The translations under genes were made by a program, and so were the position numbers. A stretch of 55,829 bases of DNA from Methylobacterium sp. WL119 (lineage in GTDB: Bacteria > Pseudomonadota > Alphaproteobacteria > Rhizobiales > Beijerinckiaceae). The notes under the pieces are model-generated. The model was not told where the DNA came from. It did not search any database and saw nothing but the letters and a program-made list of their open reading frames with translations. The DNA is taken from the NCBI RefSeq assembly GCF_008039875.1, contig NZ_VRUU01000022.1:1-55829 (forward strand), read 5' to 3'. This document shows, piece after piece, positions 7,231 through 15,711 of this stretch (positions within the stretch are counted from its first letter, which is position 1; each line of letters starts with the position of its first letter).

Positions 7231-8253
7231 ATGATGCCGACCCGACGCGCCCTCCTCGCCGGCGGCCTCGCCGCGCCGGCCCTGCTGCGCTTCGGCCTCG
7301 GCGCGGCCCAGGCCGCGACCGTGCTGAAGCTCTCGCATCAGTTCCCGGGCGGCACCATTGACGAAGGCGACTTCCGCGACCGCATGTGCCGGAAGCTCGC
7401 GAAGGCCGTCGGCGAGCGCTCAAAGGGCGCGCTGGAGGTGCAGGTCTATCCCGGCTCGTCGCTGATGAAGACCAACGCCCAGTTCGGCGCGATGCGCAAA
7501 GGCGCGCTCGACATGTCGCTCTACCCGTCGCCCTACGCCGGCGGCGAGATCCCCGAGCTGAACATCGGTCTGATGCCGGGGCTGGTGACCTCCTACGCGC
7601 AGGGCGTCGCCTGGAAGGCGGCGCCGGTCGGCCGCAAGCTCACCGAGATCCTCGACGCCAAGGGCATCATCCTCGTCTCCTGGGTCTGGCAGGCGGGCGG
7701 CGTCGCCAGCCGCGAGCGCCCGCTCTACGCGCCGGCCGACGCCAAGGGCCTCAAGGTCCGCGGCGGCTCGCGCGAGATGGACCTGATGATGAAGCAGGCG
7801 GGGGCGGCCACCCTCTCGATCCCGTCGAGCGAATCCTACGCCGCGATGCAGACCGGCGCGTGCGACGCGGTCATCACCTCCTCCACCAGCCTGATCTCGT
7901 TCCGCCTCGAGGAGCTGTCGAAGGCGCTCACCTCCGGCCGCGAGCGCTCGTACTGGTTCATGCTCGAGCCGATCATGATGTCGAAGTCGATCTTCAGCGG
8001 CCTGCCGAAGGACCAGCAGGACCTGATCATGACCGTCGGCGCCGAGCTCGAATCCTTCGGCCAGGACGGCGCCAAGGCCGACGACACCCATGTCGAGCAG
8101 GTCTTCGCGAAGGCCGGCGCCAAGGTGCAGAACCTCGACGAGAAGACCATGGGGCAGTGGCGCGACATCGCCCGCGACACGGCGTGGAAGGACTACGCCT
8201 CCAAGAACGCGCAGTGCGCCGAGCTCCTGAAGCTCGCGGAGCAGGTCGCATGA
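7231..8253 (+). CDS. dctP: TRAP transporter solute-binding protein DctP
   Basis: A 340-residue periplasmic binding protein of the TRAP family. It begins with a signal peptide (MMPTRRALLAGGLAAPALL, cleaved near the AQA-A site at about residue 28). The paired arginine gives it some Tat character, though Sec is possible. The mature part starts TVLKLSHQFPGG. The family's carboxylate-clamping arginine is expected in GLKVRGGSREMDLMMKQAGA, near residue 175. The typical SLISFRLEELSKALT and YWFMLEPIMMSKS segments follow. It captures an organic acid and passes it to DctQM. The start is the first of two adjacent ATGs with GGGAGAAA upstream. It is the first gene of dctPQM, divergent from its likely regulator. 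The ligand is not assignable. Confidence 0.93.
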   Translation: MMPTRRALLAGGLAAPALLRFGLGAAQAATVLKLSHQFPGGTIDEGDFRDRMCRKLAKAVGERSKGALEVQVYPGSSLMKTNAQFGAMRKGALDMSLYPSPYAGGEIPELNIGLMPGLVTSYAQGVAWKAAPVGRKLTEILDAKGIILVSWVWQAGGVASRERPLYAPADAKGLKVRGGSREMDLMMKQAGAATLSIPSSESYAAMQTGACDAVITSSTSLISFRLEELSKALTSGRERSYWFMLEPIMMSKSIFSGLPKDQQDLIMTVGAELESFGQDGAKADDTHVEQVFAKAGAKVQNLDEKTMGQWRDIARDTAWKDYASKNAQCAELLKLAEQVA

Positions 8254-8365
8254 GCGCGATGCAAGCGCAGTCCTGGCCATCCGGCCAACGGCCGGCAAGC
8301 GCGAATGCGCGCCGCGGCCGGTGCCGCGGAACGCTCCCGAGGCGTCGGCATCGGGAGCACACACG

Positions 8366-9061
8366 ATGAGCCACGCCTTCGACGCGGCCTCGGCCGCCTC
8401 CGAGACGAAGGCGGTCGCCGAGCCCCGGATCCCCGGCGCGCTCGGCGTCATGGATCGCGCGATGAAGCGCCTGAACGGGGTGATCATGGTGCTCGGCGGG
8501 CTGGCGCTCGTCGGCGCCTGCCTCGTGCTGAGCTACAGCGTGGTGATCCGCTACGTCCTGCACGAGCCGACCGACTGGCAGGACGAGATGGCCGTGTTCC
8601 TGATCGTCGGCGCGACCTTCTTCTCGGCCGCCGCGGTCCAGGCCAAGCGCGGCCACGTGGCGATCGAGGCGCTGACCGGGTTCCTGTCGCCCAAGGTCAA
8701 CCGCGCCCGCCTGCTCATGGCTGACGTGATCAGCTTCGTCTTCGTGGTGTTCTTCGCCTGGAAGAGCTGGACGCTGTTCCACGAGGCCTGGGTCGACGGC
8801 CAGGTCTCGCAATCGAGCTGGGGCCCGCCGCTCGCCATCCCCTACGCGCTGATGGCCGTCGGCATGAGCCTGCTCGGCATCCAGTTCGCCGTGCAGATCG
8901 TCCAGGCCCTGACCTACGGCCCGAACTCCGCCGGCTGGGTCGCGCCGAAGATCGGCGTCGGCGCCGACCTGAACAAGGACATGCACGAGCGGCCCGACGC
9001 GACGCCGCGCGGCACCGACCCGATGGGCGACACCGTCGACACCGCGAGGATCACCCGATGA
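8366..9061 (+). CDS. dctQ: TRAP transporter small permease DctQ
   Basis: A 231-residue inner-membrane protein with four hydrophobic segments, at about residues 35-60, 70-92, 115-137 and 152-175. It carries the family's RYVLHEPTDWQDE after the first helix and the AKRGHVAIE stretch after the second. It forms the small subunit of the sodium-dependent TRAP permease with DctM. The N-terminal about 30 residues and the C-terminal about 50 residues are hydrophilic and longer than usual. The ATG at 8366 was chosen over an in-frame upstream start at 8321 because the upstream part lies in low-complexity sequence. A 112-nt gap separates it from dctP. Its end overlaps dctM by ATGA. Confidence 0.9.
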   Translation: MSHAFDAASAASETKAVAEPRIPGALGVMDRAMKRLNGVIMVLGGLALVGACLVLSYSVVIRYVLHEPTDWQDEMAVFLIVGATFFSAAAVQAKRGHVAIEALTGFLSPKVNRARLLMADVISFVFVVFFAWKSWTLFHEAWVDGQVSQSSWGPPLAIPYALMAVGMSLLGIQFAVQIVQALTYGPNSAGWVAPKIGVGADLNKDMHERPDATPRGTDPMGDTVDTARITR

Positions 9062-10410
9062 GCACCGCCGCGATCGGCTTCCTCTATGCCGGAGCCACCC
9101 TCTCGGCGATGCTGGCCGGCATCCCCATCGCCTTCGCGCTCGGCTTCGTCGCGCTGGCGTTCATGTTCTTCTTCATGCCGTCGGCCTCGCTCGATACCGT
9201 GGCGCAGAACGTCTACGAGGAGATGGCCTCGATCACCCTGCTCTCGATCCCGCTCTTCATCCTGAAGGGCGCCGCGATCGGGCGCTCGAAGGCGGGGCAG
9301 GACCTGTACTCGGCGATGCATGCCTGGATGCACCGCATCCCCGGGGGGCTCGGCATCGCCAACGTCTTCGCCTGCGCGCTGTTCGCCGCCATGGCGGGGT
9401 CCTCGCCCGCGACCTGCTCGGCGATCGGCTCGGCCGGCATCCCCGAGATGCGCAAGCGCGGCTACTCGCCGGGCTTCGCCGCCGGCATCATCGCGGCCGG
9501 CGGCACGCTCGGCATCCTGCTGCCGCCGTCGATCACCATGATCCTCTACGCGGTGGCCGCCGAGCAGTCGCTCGGGCGCCTGTTCCTGGCCGGCATCGGG
9601 CCGGGGCTGCTGCTGGTCGGGCTGTTCGCGGCGTGGGCGATGTTCCGCTTCCGCGCCGAGTACGCCACCGCGAAGGCCGCCTACGAGCGGGGCGGCGTCC
9701 AGTCGCCGATCCTCGCCGAGGACACCTACAGCATGCGCCAGCGGTTCGAGACGCTGCCGCGGGTGCTGCCCTTCGTCGTGCTGCTCACCGGCGTGATGGT
9801 CGCGCTCTACGGCGGCTACGCGACGCCCTCCGAGACCGCGGGCCTCGGCGGCCTCCTGGCGCTCGGCCTGATCGCGGCGATCTACGGCGTCTGGCGCCCG
9901 CGGGACGTCAGCCCGATCCTCACCGCGACCCTGCGCGAATCGACCATGCTGATGCTGATCATCGGCATGTCGCTGCTCTACGCCTACGTGATGAGCTACC
10001 TGCACATCTCGCAGTCGGCCGCCGCCGCGATCGTGGCGATGCAGCTCTCGCCCTGGGTGCTGCTGGTCACGATCCTCGGGCTGGTGATCGGGCTCGGCTT
10101 CTTCCTGCCGCCAGTCTCGATCATCCTGATGACGGCGCCGATCATCCTGCCGCCGCTGAAGGCCGCGGGCTTCGACCTCGTCTGGTTCGGCGTGGTGATG
10201 ACGATCACCATGGAGATGGGCCTGATCCACCCGCCGGTGGGGCTCAACATCTTCGTCATCAAGAACATCGCCCCCGACATCCCGCTCTCGGACATCATCT
10301 GGGGCACGCTCCCCTTCGTGGTGCTGATGGCGGTCGCGATCCTGATCCTGTGCCTCGTGCCGGGCATCGCCCTGTGGCTGCCGGACCTGCTGCTGCCGTC
10401 GACGCGGTAG
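9058..10410 (+). CDS. dctM: TRAP transporter large permease DctM
   Basis: A 450-residue polytopic inner-membrane protein, the transport-conducting subunit of the TRAP system. It has about twelve hydrophobic segments and family landmarks such as PLFILKGAAIGRSKAGQDLY, AMAGSSPATCSAIG, GTLGILLPPSITMILYAV and MEMGLIHPPVGLNIFVIKN. The start codon overlaps the dctQ stop (ATGA), so translation is coupled. Length and motifs are normal for the family. It ends the operon; a cluster of GC-rich palindromes follows directly. The transported substrate is unknown, and the neighbouring GntR suggests the operon is substrate-induced. Confidence 0.94.
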   Translation: MSTAAIGFLYAGATLSAMLAGIPIAFALGFVALAFMFFFMPSASLDTVAQNVYEEMASITLLSIPLFILKGAAIGRSKAGQDLYSAMHAWMHRIPGGLGIANVFACALFAAMAGSSPATCSAIGSAGIPEMRKRGYSPGFAAGIIAAGGTLGILLPPSITMILYAVAAEQSLGRLFLAGIGPGLLLVGLFAAWAMFRFRAEYATAKAAYERGGVQSPILAEDTYSMRQRFETLPRVLPFVVLLTGVMVALYGGYATPSETAGLGGLLALGLIAAIYGVWRPRDVSPILTATLRESTMLMLIIGMSLLYAYVMSYLHISQSAAAAIVAMQLSPWVLLVTILGLVIGLGFFLPPVSIILMTAPIILPPLKAAGFDLVWFGVVMTITMEMGLIHPPVGLNIFVIKNIAPDIPLSDIIWGTLPFVVLMAVAILILCLVPGIALWLPDLLLPSTR

Positions 10411-10424
10411 CGCGGCCCTTCTCC

Positions 10425-10671
10425 CCTCTCCCCGCACGCGGGGAGAGGCCCGAAGGCACCTCGTCGTGCCTGCGGGAAGCGGAGGCGAAGCCGTAGCGAG
10501 GGTGAGGGGGTGGGGACGAACGAAGCTCCTTCGTCGAAGCCCCCTCACCTTCGGCTGCCGCCTCGCCGCGCCGACGACGAGGTCGTTGCGGCCCTCTCCC
10601 CGCAGGCGGAGCGAGGGGATGCGTGGCGAACGGGCGACCCAATGCGGATCGAGCGAGGTTCGATCGCCCGT
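10425..10671. repeat. Cluster of GC-rich intergenic palindromes (REP/BIME-like)
   Basis: Four inverted repeats are packed between the convergent dctM and crotonase genes. CCTCTCCCCGC (10425-10435) pairs with GCGGGGAGAGG (10438-10448). GGTGAGGGGG (10501-10510) pairs with the arm at 10540-10549, with an inner ACGAAG/CTTCGT stem. CCCTC (10592-10596) pairs with GAGGG (10613-10617). ACGGGCGA (10630-10637) pairs with TCGCCCGT (10664-10671). The 11-mer CCTCTCCCCGC recurs exactly at 10593-10603. No coding sequence is evident here. The first hairpin may also terminate dctM. Confidence 0.65.
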
Positions 10672-10684
10672 GCGGGAAAGCGGA

Positions 10685-11494
10685 TCAGCGCCCCTGCCAG
10701 TCCGGCGTGCGCTTGGCGAGGAACGCCTCCATGCCCTCGCGAAAGTCGCGGCTCATGTAGCAGCTGAGGATCAGGTCGTCGCCGGGCTGCGGCTCGCCCT
10801 CGGGGGCGGCGGCCTCCTCGGCGAGCCGCCGCAGGCCTTCCTTGGTGGCCTGCATCGTCAGCGGGGCGTGGCCGGTCAGGAGCGTCGCCAGCTCCGTCGC
10901 GCGCGCGGCCAGGGCGGCGGCATCGGCCACCACCTCGCCGACGAGGCCGATGGCGAGCGCCTCCTCGGCGCCGACGAGGCGGGCGGTGAAGATGATGTCC
11001 TTGACCCGCGCCGGGCCGATCAGGTCCGACAGGCGCTTGAGGTTGCCCTGCGACAGGCAGTTGCCGAGCGTGCGGGCGATCGGGAAGCCGAAGCGGGCGT
11101 CGCGCGTGGCGATGCGCAGGTCGCAGGCGGCGGCGATCGCCGCCCCGCCGCCGGTGCAGGCGCCCGCGATCGCCGCGATGGTCGGCACCCGCATCCGCTC
11201 CAGCGTGCCGAGCACCCGGTCCATGAAGCGCTCGTAGCCGAGCGCGTCCTCGGCGGTCTCGAAGCTGCGGAACTGGGCGATGTCGGTGCCGGCGGCGAAC
11301 GCCTTCTCGCCGGCACCGGTGATCACCAGCGCCTTGACCGAGGCGTCCTCCTGTATCCGCAGGCACTGCGTGACCAGGCCCTCGTACATCGCGAAGGTCA
11401 GCGCGTTGCGGGCGTGGGGCCGGTTGAGGACGATGCGGGCGATCGCGCTGTCCTGGGAGGCCAGCAGCTCATCGGTCGGGGCGGCGTCGCTCAT
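10685..11494 (-). CDS. Crotonase-fold protein (enoyl-CoA hydratase/isomerase family) lacking both catalytic glutamates
   Basis: A 269-residue crotonase-superfamily protein. It has the oxyanion-hole motifs KAFAAGTDIAQF (about residues 64-75) and AGACTGGGAAIAAACDLRIA (about 110-129). The two glutamates that make rat-type hydratase active are absent: the GGGCE glutamate is Ala119, and the QPEI glutamate is Ile139 (FGFPIAR). Simple 2-enoyl-CoA hydration is therefore doubtful, and another crotonase chemistry is more likely (isomerase, thioesterase or C-C lyase). The start is the ATG at 11492-11494 with GGAGAGG upstream. It is the last gene of an MFS/CaiB/crotonase operon, 21 nt after the CoA-transferase. 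Together they suggest uptake, CoA activation and processing of an organic acid. Confidence 0.85.
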   Translation of the reverse strand: MSDAAPTDELLASQDSAIARIVLNRPHARNALTFAMYEGLVTQCLRIQEDASVKALVITGAGEKAFAAGTDIAQFRSFETAEDALGYERFMDRVLGTLERMRVPTIAAIAGACTGGGAAIAAACDLRIATRDARFGFPIARTLGNCLSQGNLKRLSDLIGPARVKDIIFTARLVGAEEALAIGLVGEVVADAAALAARATELATLLTGHAPLTMQATKEGLRRLAEEAAAPEGEPQPGDDLILSCYMSRDFREGMEAFLAKRTPDWQGR

Positions 11495-11515
11495 GGTGGA
11501 AGTCCTCTCCAATCG

Positions 11516-12736
11516 TCACGCCGTTGTCTCACCCACGACGCCCGCCGCGATCAAGCCGTCGATCGCCGCCGCGTCGTAGCCGGCCCCGCGCAGGATCGCG
11601 CGCGAGTGCTCGCCGAAGAGCGGTGCCGGGCCGTGGACCTTACCCGGCGTCGCCGAGAACTTCACCGGCAGCCCGAGCGTCGTCATCGTCCCGGCGCGGG
11701 GATGATCGACCGGGACCACCATCTCGCGGGCCAGCGTGTGCGGGTCGCGGTGCATCTGGTTGACGTCGAGCACCGGCCCGGCCGGCACGCCGCCCGCCTC
11801 CAGGCGCGCGAGCCACGCCTCGGAGGTGGCGCTGCGGAAGAACGGCGCCAGCGCCTCGGCGAGGGCGATCCGATGCTCCATGCGGCCGGCGTTGAGGGCG
11901 AAGCGCGGGTCGGCGGCGAGTTCCGCGGCGCCGAGCACGTCGAGCAGGCGCAGCCAGTTGGTCTGGTTGGCCGCACCGATGGTGATCCAGCCGTCTTCGG
12001 TCTCGAACGCCTCGTAGGGGGCATTCAGCGGATGGGCCGAGCCCATCGGCCCCGGCGCGATCCCGGTCGCCATGGCGATCGCCGACTGCCAGTAGGTCAG
12101 GGTGATGCCGGCCTCGAACAGCGAGGTGTCGACCACCTGGCCGAGGCCGGTCTTGAGCCGGTGCGTGTAGGCGGCGAGCACCCCCATCGCCGCGAGGATG
12201 CCGGCGGTGATGTCGGTGACCGGCGGCCCGCACTTCATCGGCGGCTCGCCCGGCCCGGCGCCGGTGACGCTCATCAGCCCGCTCATCCCCTGCGCGACGA
12301 GATCGAACCCGGCGCGCTCGGCGTAGGGGCCGGAGCGGCCGAAGCCGGAGAGCGAGCAATAGACCAGGGCGGGGTAGCGTTCGCGCAGGGCCTCGTAGCT
12401 CAAGCCCAGCTTCTCCATCGTGCCGGCGCGGTAGTTCTCGATCAGCACGTCGGCATCGGCGAGCAGGCGGTGCAGCACCGCCTTGCCGGCCTCGCTCTTG
12501 AGGTCGAGGGCGAGGCCGCGCTTGCCGCGGTTCATCATCATGTAGGCGGCGCTCTCGCCCTCGATCGCGGGCGGCACCGAGCGGCGGGTGTCGTCCCCGC
12601 CCGGGATCTTCTCGACCTTGATCACCTCGGCGCCCATGTCGCCGAGCATCAGGCCGCAGACCGGGCCCGCCATGATGTGGGCGAGCTCAACCACCTTGAC
12701 GCCCGCGAGCGGGCCTTCGCGTCGGGTCTCCGTCAT
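11516..12736 (-). CDS. CaiB/BaiF family (type III) CoA-transferase
   Basis: A 406-residue member of the family III CoA-transferases, cytosolic enzymes that move CoA between carboxylic acids. The N-terminus GVKVVELAHIMAGPVCG, the LGDMGAEVIKVEKIPGGDDT stretch and RGKRGLALDLK are standard. The expected catalytic aspartate is Asp175 in PPVTDITAGILAAMGVLAA, followed by GQVVDTSLFEAGITL. Two ATGs six bases apart are possible. I chose 12734-12736 because the GAGGGG ribosome site sits six bases from it but abuts the first. It lies 10 nt after the MFS gene and 21 nt before the crotonase, so it is part of a three-gene operon. The acid is unknown; succinate, formate or a branched acid could be the donor or acceptor. 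Confidence 0.9.
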   Translation of the reverse strand: MTETRREGPLAGVKVVELAHIMAGPVCGLMLGDMGAEVIKVEKIPGGDDTRRSVPPAIEGESAAYMMMNRGKRGLALDLKSEAGKAVLHRLLADADVLIENYRAGTMEKLGLSYEALRERYPALVYCSLSGFGRSGPYAERAGFDLVAQGMSGLMSVTGAGPGEPPMKCGPPVTDITAGILAAMGVLAAYTHRLKTGLGQVVDTSLFEAGITLTYWQSAIAMATGIAPGPMGSAHPLNAPYEAFETEDGWITIGAANQTNWLRLLDVLGAAELAADPRFALNAGRMEHRIALAEALAPFFRSATSEAWLARLEAGGVPAGPVLDVNQMHRDPHTLAREMVVPVDHPRAGTMTTLGLPVKFSATPGKVHGPAPLFGEHSRAILRGAGYDAAAIDGLIAAGVVGETTA

Positions 12737-12746
12737 AGGCATCCCC

Positions 12747-14039
12747 TCAGCGCGCCGGAAGGGTCGCCCCCGGCGGGACGAGACCGGCCTCGGCCGGCTC
12801 CACGAAGGGCCGCTCGGGATGCATGGTGAAGGCGGCGGCCGCGCCGAGCAGGCACAGGCCGATCGAGCCCGCGAACGGCAGCGTCCAGTCGCCGGTCGCG
12901 TCGACGATGAGCCCGAACACGATCGGCGAGACGATCGCCGCCACCGCCGACCCGGTGTTCATCAGCCCGCTCGCAGTGCCGGCGAACTTCGGCGCGATGT
13001 CCATCGGCACCGACCAGATCGGCCCGATCACCAGCTCGGCGAAGAAGAAGCCCGAGGACAGCAGCAGCGCGACGTAGGTGAGGTCGCGGGTGAAGAACAC
13101 GCCGGTCAGGCTCGCCGCCGCGCCGAGAAAGCCGATCACGACGATCGAGAGGCGCGCGAGCTTGAGGTTGCCGGTCTTCTCGAAGATCCGGTCGGAGAGC
13201 ACGCCGCCCAGCGTGTCGCCGACGACGCCGGCGAAGAACACGCCCGAGGCGAACAGCGCCGAGTTCTTCAGGTCGAGGCCGTAGCTCTGCTTAAAGAAGC
13301 TCGGCAGCCAGCCGAGGAACAGCCACAGGGTCCAGCCGTAGCAGAAATAGGTGATCGTGACGGGCAGGATGCGCCTAGTCAGCGCGCCCCACGGCACCGA
13401 CTGCTTGGCGCCGACCTTGCGCGGGGGCGGCAGCTGGTCGAGCTCGGCTCGGGTGATCGACTTGTGGTCGGACGGGTCGTCGCGGAAGTACAGGTACCAG
13501 ACCACGACCCAGACGAAGCTGATCGCGCCGAGGATGACGAAGCTCGAGCGCCAGCCGAAATGGTAGATCAGGAAGGCGACGATCGGCGGCGCGACCGCGT
13601 TGCCGAGCCGCGCGAAGGCGTGGGTGATGCCCTGCGCGAAGCCGCGCCGTCCGGGCGCGGTCCAGTTCTGCATGGCGCGGGTGGCGGTCGGGAAGGTCGC
13701 GCCCTCGCCGAAGCCCAGCAGCACGCGGGCGAGGAACAGGCTGACGAGGCCGCCGACGAACCCGGTGAGGATCGTCGCCGTGGCCCAGATCAGGCCGCAG
13801 ACCAGCAGCGTGCGCCGCGCGCCGAACTTGTCGCCGACCGAGCCGCCGATCACCTGGAAGATCGCGTAGGGGTAGGCGAAGGCCGAGAGGATCAGGCCGA
13901 ACTGGGTGTTCGACATGCCGAGATCCTTGATGATCACGGCGCCCGCGGTGGCGATGTTCACGCGGTCGAGATAGGTGATGAAGTACATCAGGCAGAGCAG
14001 GAACAGCACGCTGTTCGTGGCGCTCAGGCGCTTGATCAT
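12747..14039 (-). CDS. MFS transporter, anion:cation symporter (ACS) type
   Basis: A 430-residue, roughly 12-helix major facilitator. The N-terminus MYFITYLDRVNIATAGAVI and the loop motif GGSVGDKFGARRTLLV are typical of the ACS branch that carries hexuronates, tartrate, phthalate and related organic anions. VLLGFGEGATFPTATRAMQNW and VPMDIAPKFAGTASGLMNTG are further ACS signatures. The start is the ATG at 14037-14039 with GGAGG about 9 nt upstream. It is the first gene of the MFS/CaiB/crotonase operon. By context it probably imports the organic acid that the CoA-transferase activates. The C-terminal tail after residue 405 is Pro/Ala-rich. Confidence 0.88.
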   Translation of the reverse strand: MIKRLSATNSVLFLLCLMYFITYLDRVNIATAGAVIIKDLGMSNTQFGLILSAFAYPYAIFQVIGGSVGDKFGARRTLLVCGLIWATATILTGFVGGLVSLFLARVLLGFGEGATFPTATRAMQNWTAPGRRGFAQGITHAFARLGNAVAPPIVAFLIYHFGWRSSFVILGAISFVWVVVWYLYFRDDPSDHKSITRAELDQLPPPRKVGAKQSVPWGALTRRILPVTITYFCYGWTLWLFLGWLPSFFKQSYGLDLKNSALFASGVFFAGVVGDTLGGVLSDRIFEKTGNLKLARLSIVVIGFLGAAASLTGVFFTRDLTYVALLLSSGFFFAELVIGPIWSVPMDIAPKFAGTASGLMNTGSAVAAIVSPIVFGLIVDATGDWTLPFAGSIGLCLLGAAAAFTMHPERPFVEPAEAGLVPPGATLPAR

Positions 14040-14139
14040 GGCGTCGATCCTCCGGCAGGATTTTTGTCGCAGCCGCCTTGTGGCGGTCCTCGCCGGCACC
14101 CTGGCCTCGCGACCGGATGCGACGTTTCGCATTACGTAT

Positions 14140-14169
14140 TCAGTACGCTCGGCCGATGCCGGAGTGCAA
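14140..14169 (-). promoter_or_regulatory. Weak promoter candidate for the MFS/CaiB/crotonase operon
   Basis: On the minus strand TTGCAC (14164-14169) and TACTGA (14140-14145) are separated by 18 bp, about 100 nt upstream of the MFS start. The -10 overlaps a short inverted repeat, CGTA TTCAG TACG (14135-14147), that could be an operator. The surrounding 14040-14402 stretch holds nothing else I can support. Confidence 0.3.
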
Positions 14170-14402
14170 CCGTCGGTGACAAAGACCCGGTTTTTTCCGC
14201 AGGCGCAATCCACCGCGACGTCGGCCGACGGCGGCGTCGGGATGGCTCGGGCAGCGCGAGCGAGGCGGGGGCGGGTCGATCGCACCCGTGGCGGGCCGAG
14301 CACGGCACCGGACTGCGCGTCCCTCGCGCCGGGCTGAGGCAGAGACCGCGACGGTCGCATCTCGCCGTCCCCGCTCGCCCTTCTCGCCGTCGGCTGGGGG
14401 CG

Positions 14403-14431
14403 AAACGAAAAACGGGGGCCGAAGCCCCCGT
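14403..14431 (-). terminator. Rho-independent terminator of the NNP transporter gene
   Basis: ACGGGGGC (14412-14419), loop CGAA, GCCCCCGT (14424-14431). Read on the minus strand the stem is followed by TTTTTCGTTT. It begins 27 nt after the stop of the gene at 14458-15711. This is the clearest intrinsic terminator in the window. Confidence 0.85.
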
Positions 14432-14457
14432 GCTAATCCGTGACGATGGTGGAGGGT

Positions 14458-15711
14458 TCAGGCCGTGGCGGCGCGCATGCCGTCGTTCGCGGCCGGGGTG
14501 GCCGACGGATCGAGCACCTTGCCGCGCGGGCCGACCCAGGTGCCGACCCACTTGCGCTGCCACAGGAACAGGCAGCCGAGCACGATCCCGGCGAAGACGG
14601 CGTAGACGACGAAGCCGGTGGCGAAGGCGCCGGTATACTGCTTCGAGAAGCCCATGACGTTCGGCAGGATCGCGCCGCCGAGCGCCCCGATCTCGCCGAT
14701 CATCGAGCCCGACACCGCGGTGTTGGTGGGGTAGCGCAGCGGCACGAGCTGGAACAGCGCACCGTTGCCGGCGCCGAGCGCGGCGAAGCAGAGCATGAAC
14801 AGGATCGTGGTCGCGGCCAGCGACGGCGTCGCGGTCAGCGCCAGGAACGAGGCGATCGAGGCGAGCAGGACGACCGAGAGCACGGCGATGCCGCCGAGGC
14901 GGTCGGCGAAGTAGCCGCCGAGGATGCGGATGCCCGAGCCCATGAAGGCGGCGAGCATGGTAAGCCGGCCGGCCTCGACCTTGGTCACCGCGAACTGCTC
15001 GTAGAAGAACGTCGGCAGGAAGTTCGACAGGCCGATGAAGCCGCCGAAAGTGATGACGTAGATCAGCGAGAAGGCCCAGCCGTCCTTGGTGAACAGGCAC
15101 GAGATGTGGTCCTTGAAGGACTGGTGCTCGAGATCCGGGGGCTCCTTGGCGAGGACGATCATCACGATGAGCGGGATCGCCATGACGCAGCCGGCAAAGC
15201 CGTAGACCGCCTGCCAGCCGTAGGCCTGGGCGAGCGGCGGCGCGAACAGCACGGCGAGCACGGTGCCGGAATTGCCGGCGCCGGCGATGCCCATCGCGAG
15301 CCCCTTGTGCTCCGGCGGGAACCAGCCCGAGCCGAGCGACAGGGCCACGCCGAACGAGGCGCCGGCGATGCCGAGCAGCACGCCCATGGCGAGCACGTCG
15401 TTGTAGCTGGAGATGAAGAAGAACCCGTAGGCCATCGCCAGCATGATGACGCTCATCTCGGTGATGGCGGCGTTCTTCCGGCCGATGTACTGGGCGAGCA
15501 CCCCGAGCGGGAAGCGCATGATCGCGCCGGCGAGGATCGGCAGCGAGATCATGAACCCGGTCTGGGCCGGCGAGAGCTTGTAGGTCTCGGTGATGAACGG
15601 CCCCATGGCGCCGTTGAGGACCCAGATCGCGAAGCAGAAGTCGAAGTAGAGGAAGGCGGCGAACAGCGTCGGGGGATGTCCCGACTTCATCACGGTCTTG
15701 AAGGAGGCCAT
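14458..15711 (-). CDS. NNP-type MFS transporter (NarK/NasA-like nitrate or nitrite transporter)
   Basis: A 417-residue, roughly 12-helix MFS protein of the nitrate/nitrite porter type. Each half carries the helix arginine followed by a family loop: LAGAIMRFPLGVLAQYIGRK (helix 2) and GSGIRILGGYFADRLGG (helix 8). In NarK these arginines hold the nitrate anion. Glycine-rich signature helices are present as MGIAGAGNSGTVLA and LGAGNGALFQLVPLRYP. The ATG at 15709-15711 opens MASFKTVMKSGHPPTL. It is monocistronic, with a strong terminator. No nitrate or nitrite reductase gene is near, so the substrate is less certain than the subfamily; another small anion is possible. Confidence 0.8.
   Translation of the reverse strand: MASFKTVMKSGHPPTLFAAFLYFDFCFAIWVLNGAMGPFITETYKLSPAQTGFMISLPILAGAIMRFPLGVLAQYIGRKNAAITEMSVIMLAMAYGFFFISSYNDVLAMGVLLGIAGASFGVALSLGSGWFPPEHKGLAMGIAGAGNSGTVLAVLFAPPLAQAYGWQAVYGFAGCVMAIPLIVMIVLAKEPPDLEHQSFKDHISCLFTKDGWAFSLIYVITFGGFIGLSNFLPTFFYEQFAVTKVEAGRLTMLAAFMGSGIRILGGYFADRLGGIAVLSVVLLASIASFLALTATPSLAATTILFMLCFAALGAGNGALFQLVPLRYPTNTAVSGSMIGEIGALGGAILPNVMGFSKQYTGAFATGFVVYAVFAGIVLGCLFLWQRKWVGTWVGPRGKVLDPSATPAANDGMRAATA

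Noticed and set aside
10425..10671. CRISPR array
   Set aside because: The repeats differ in sequence and spacing and lack uniform spacers; they are palindromic intergenic elements.
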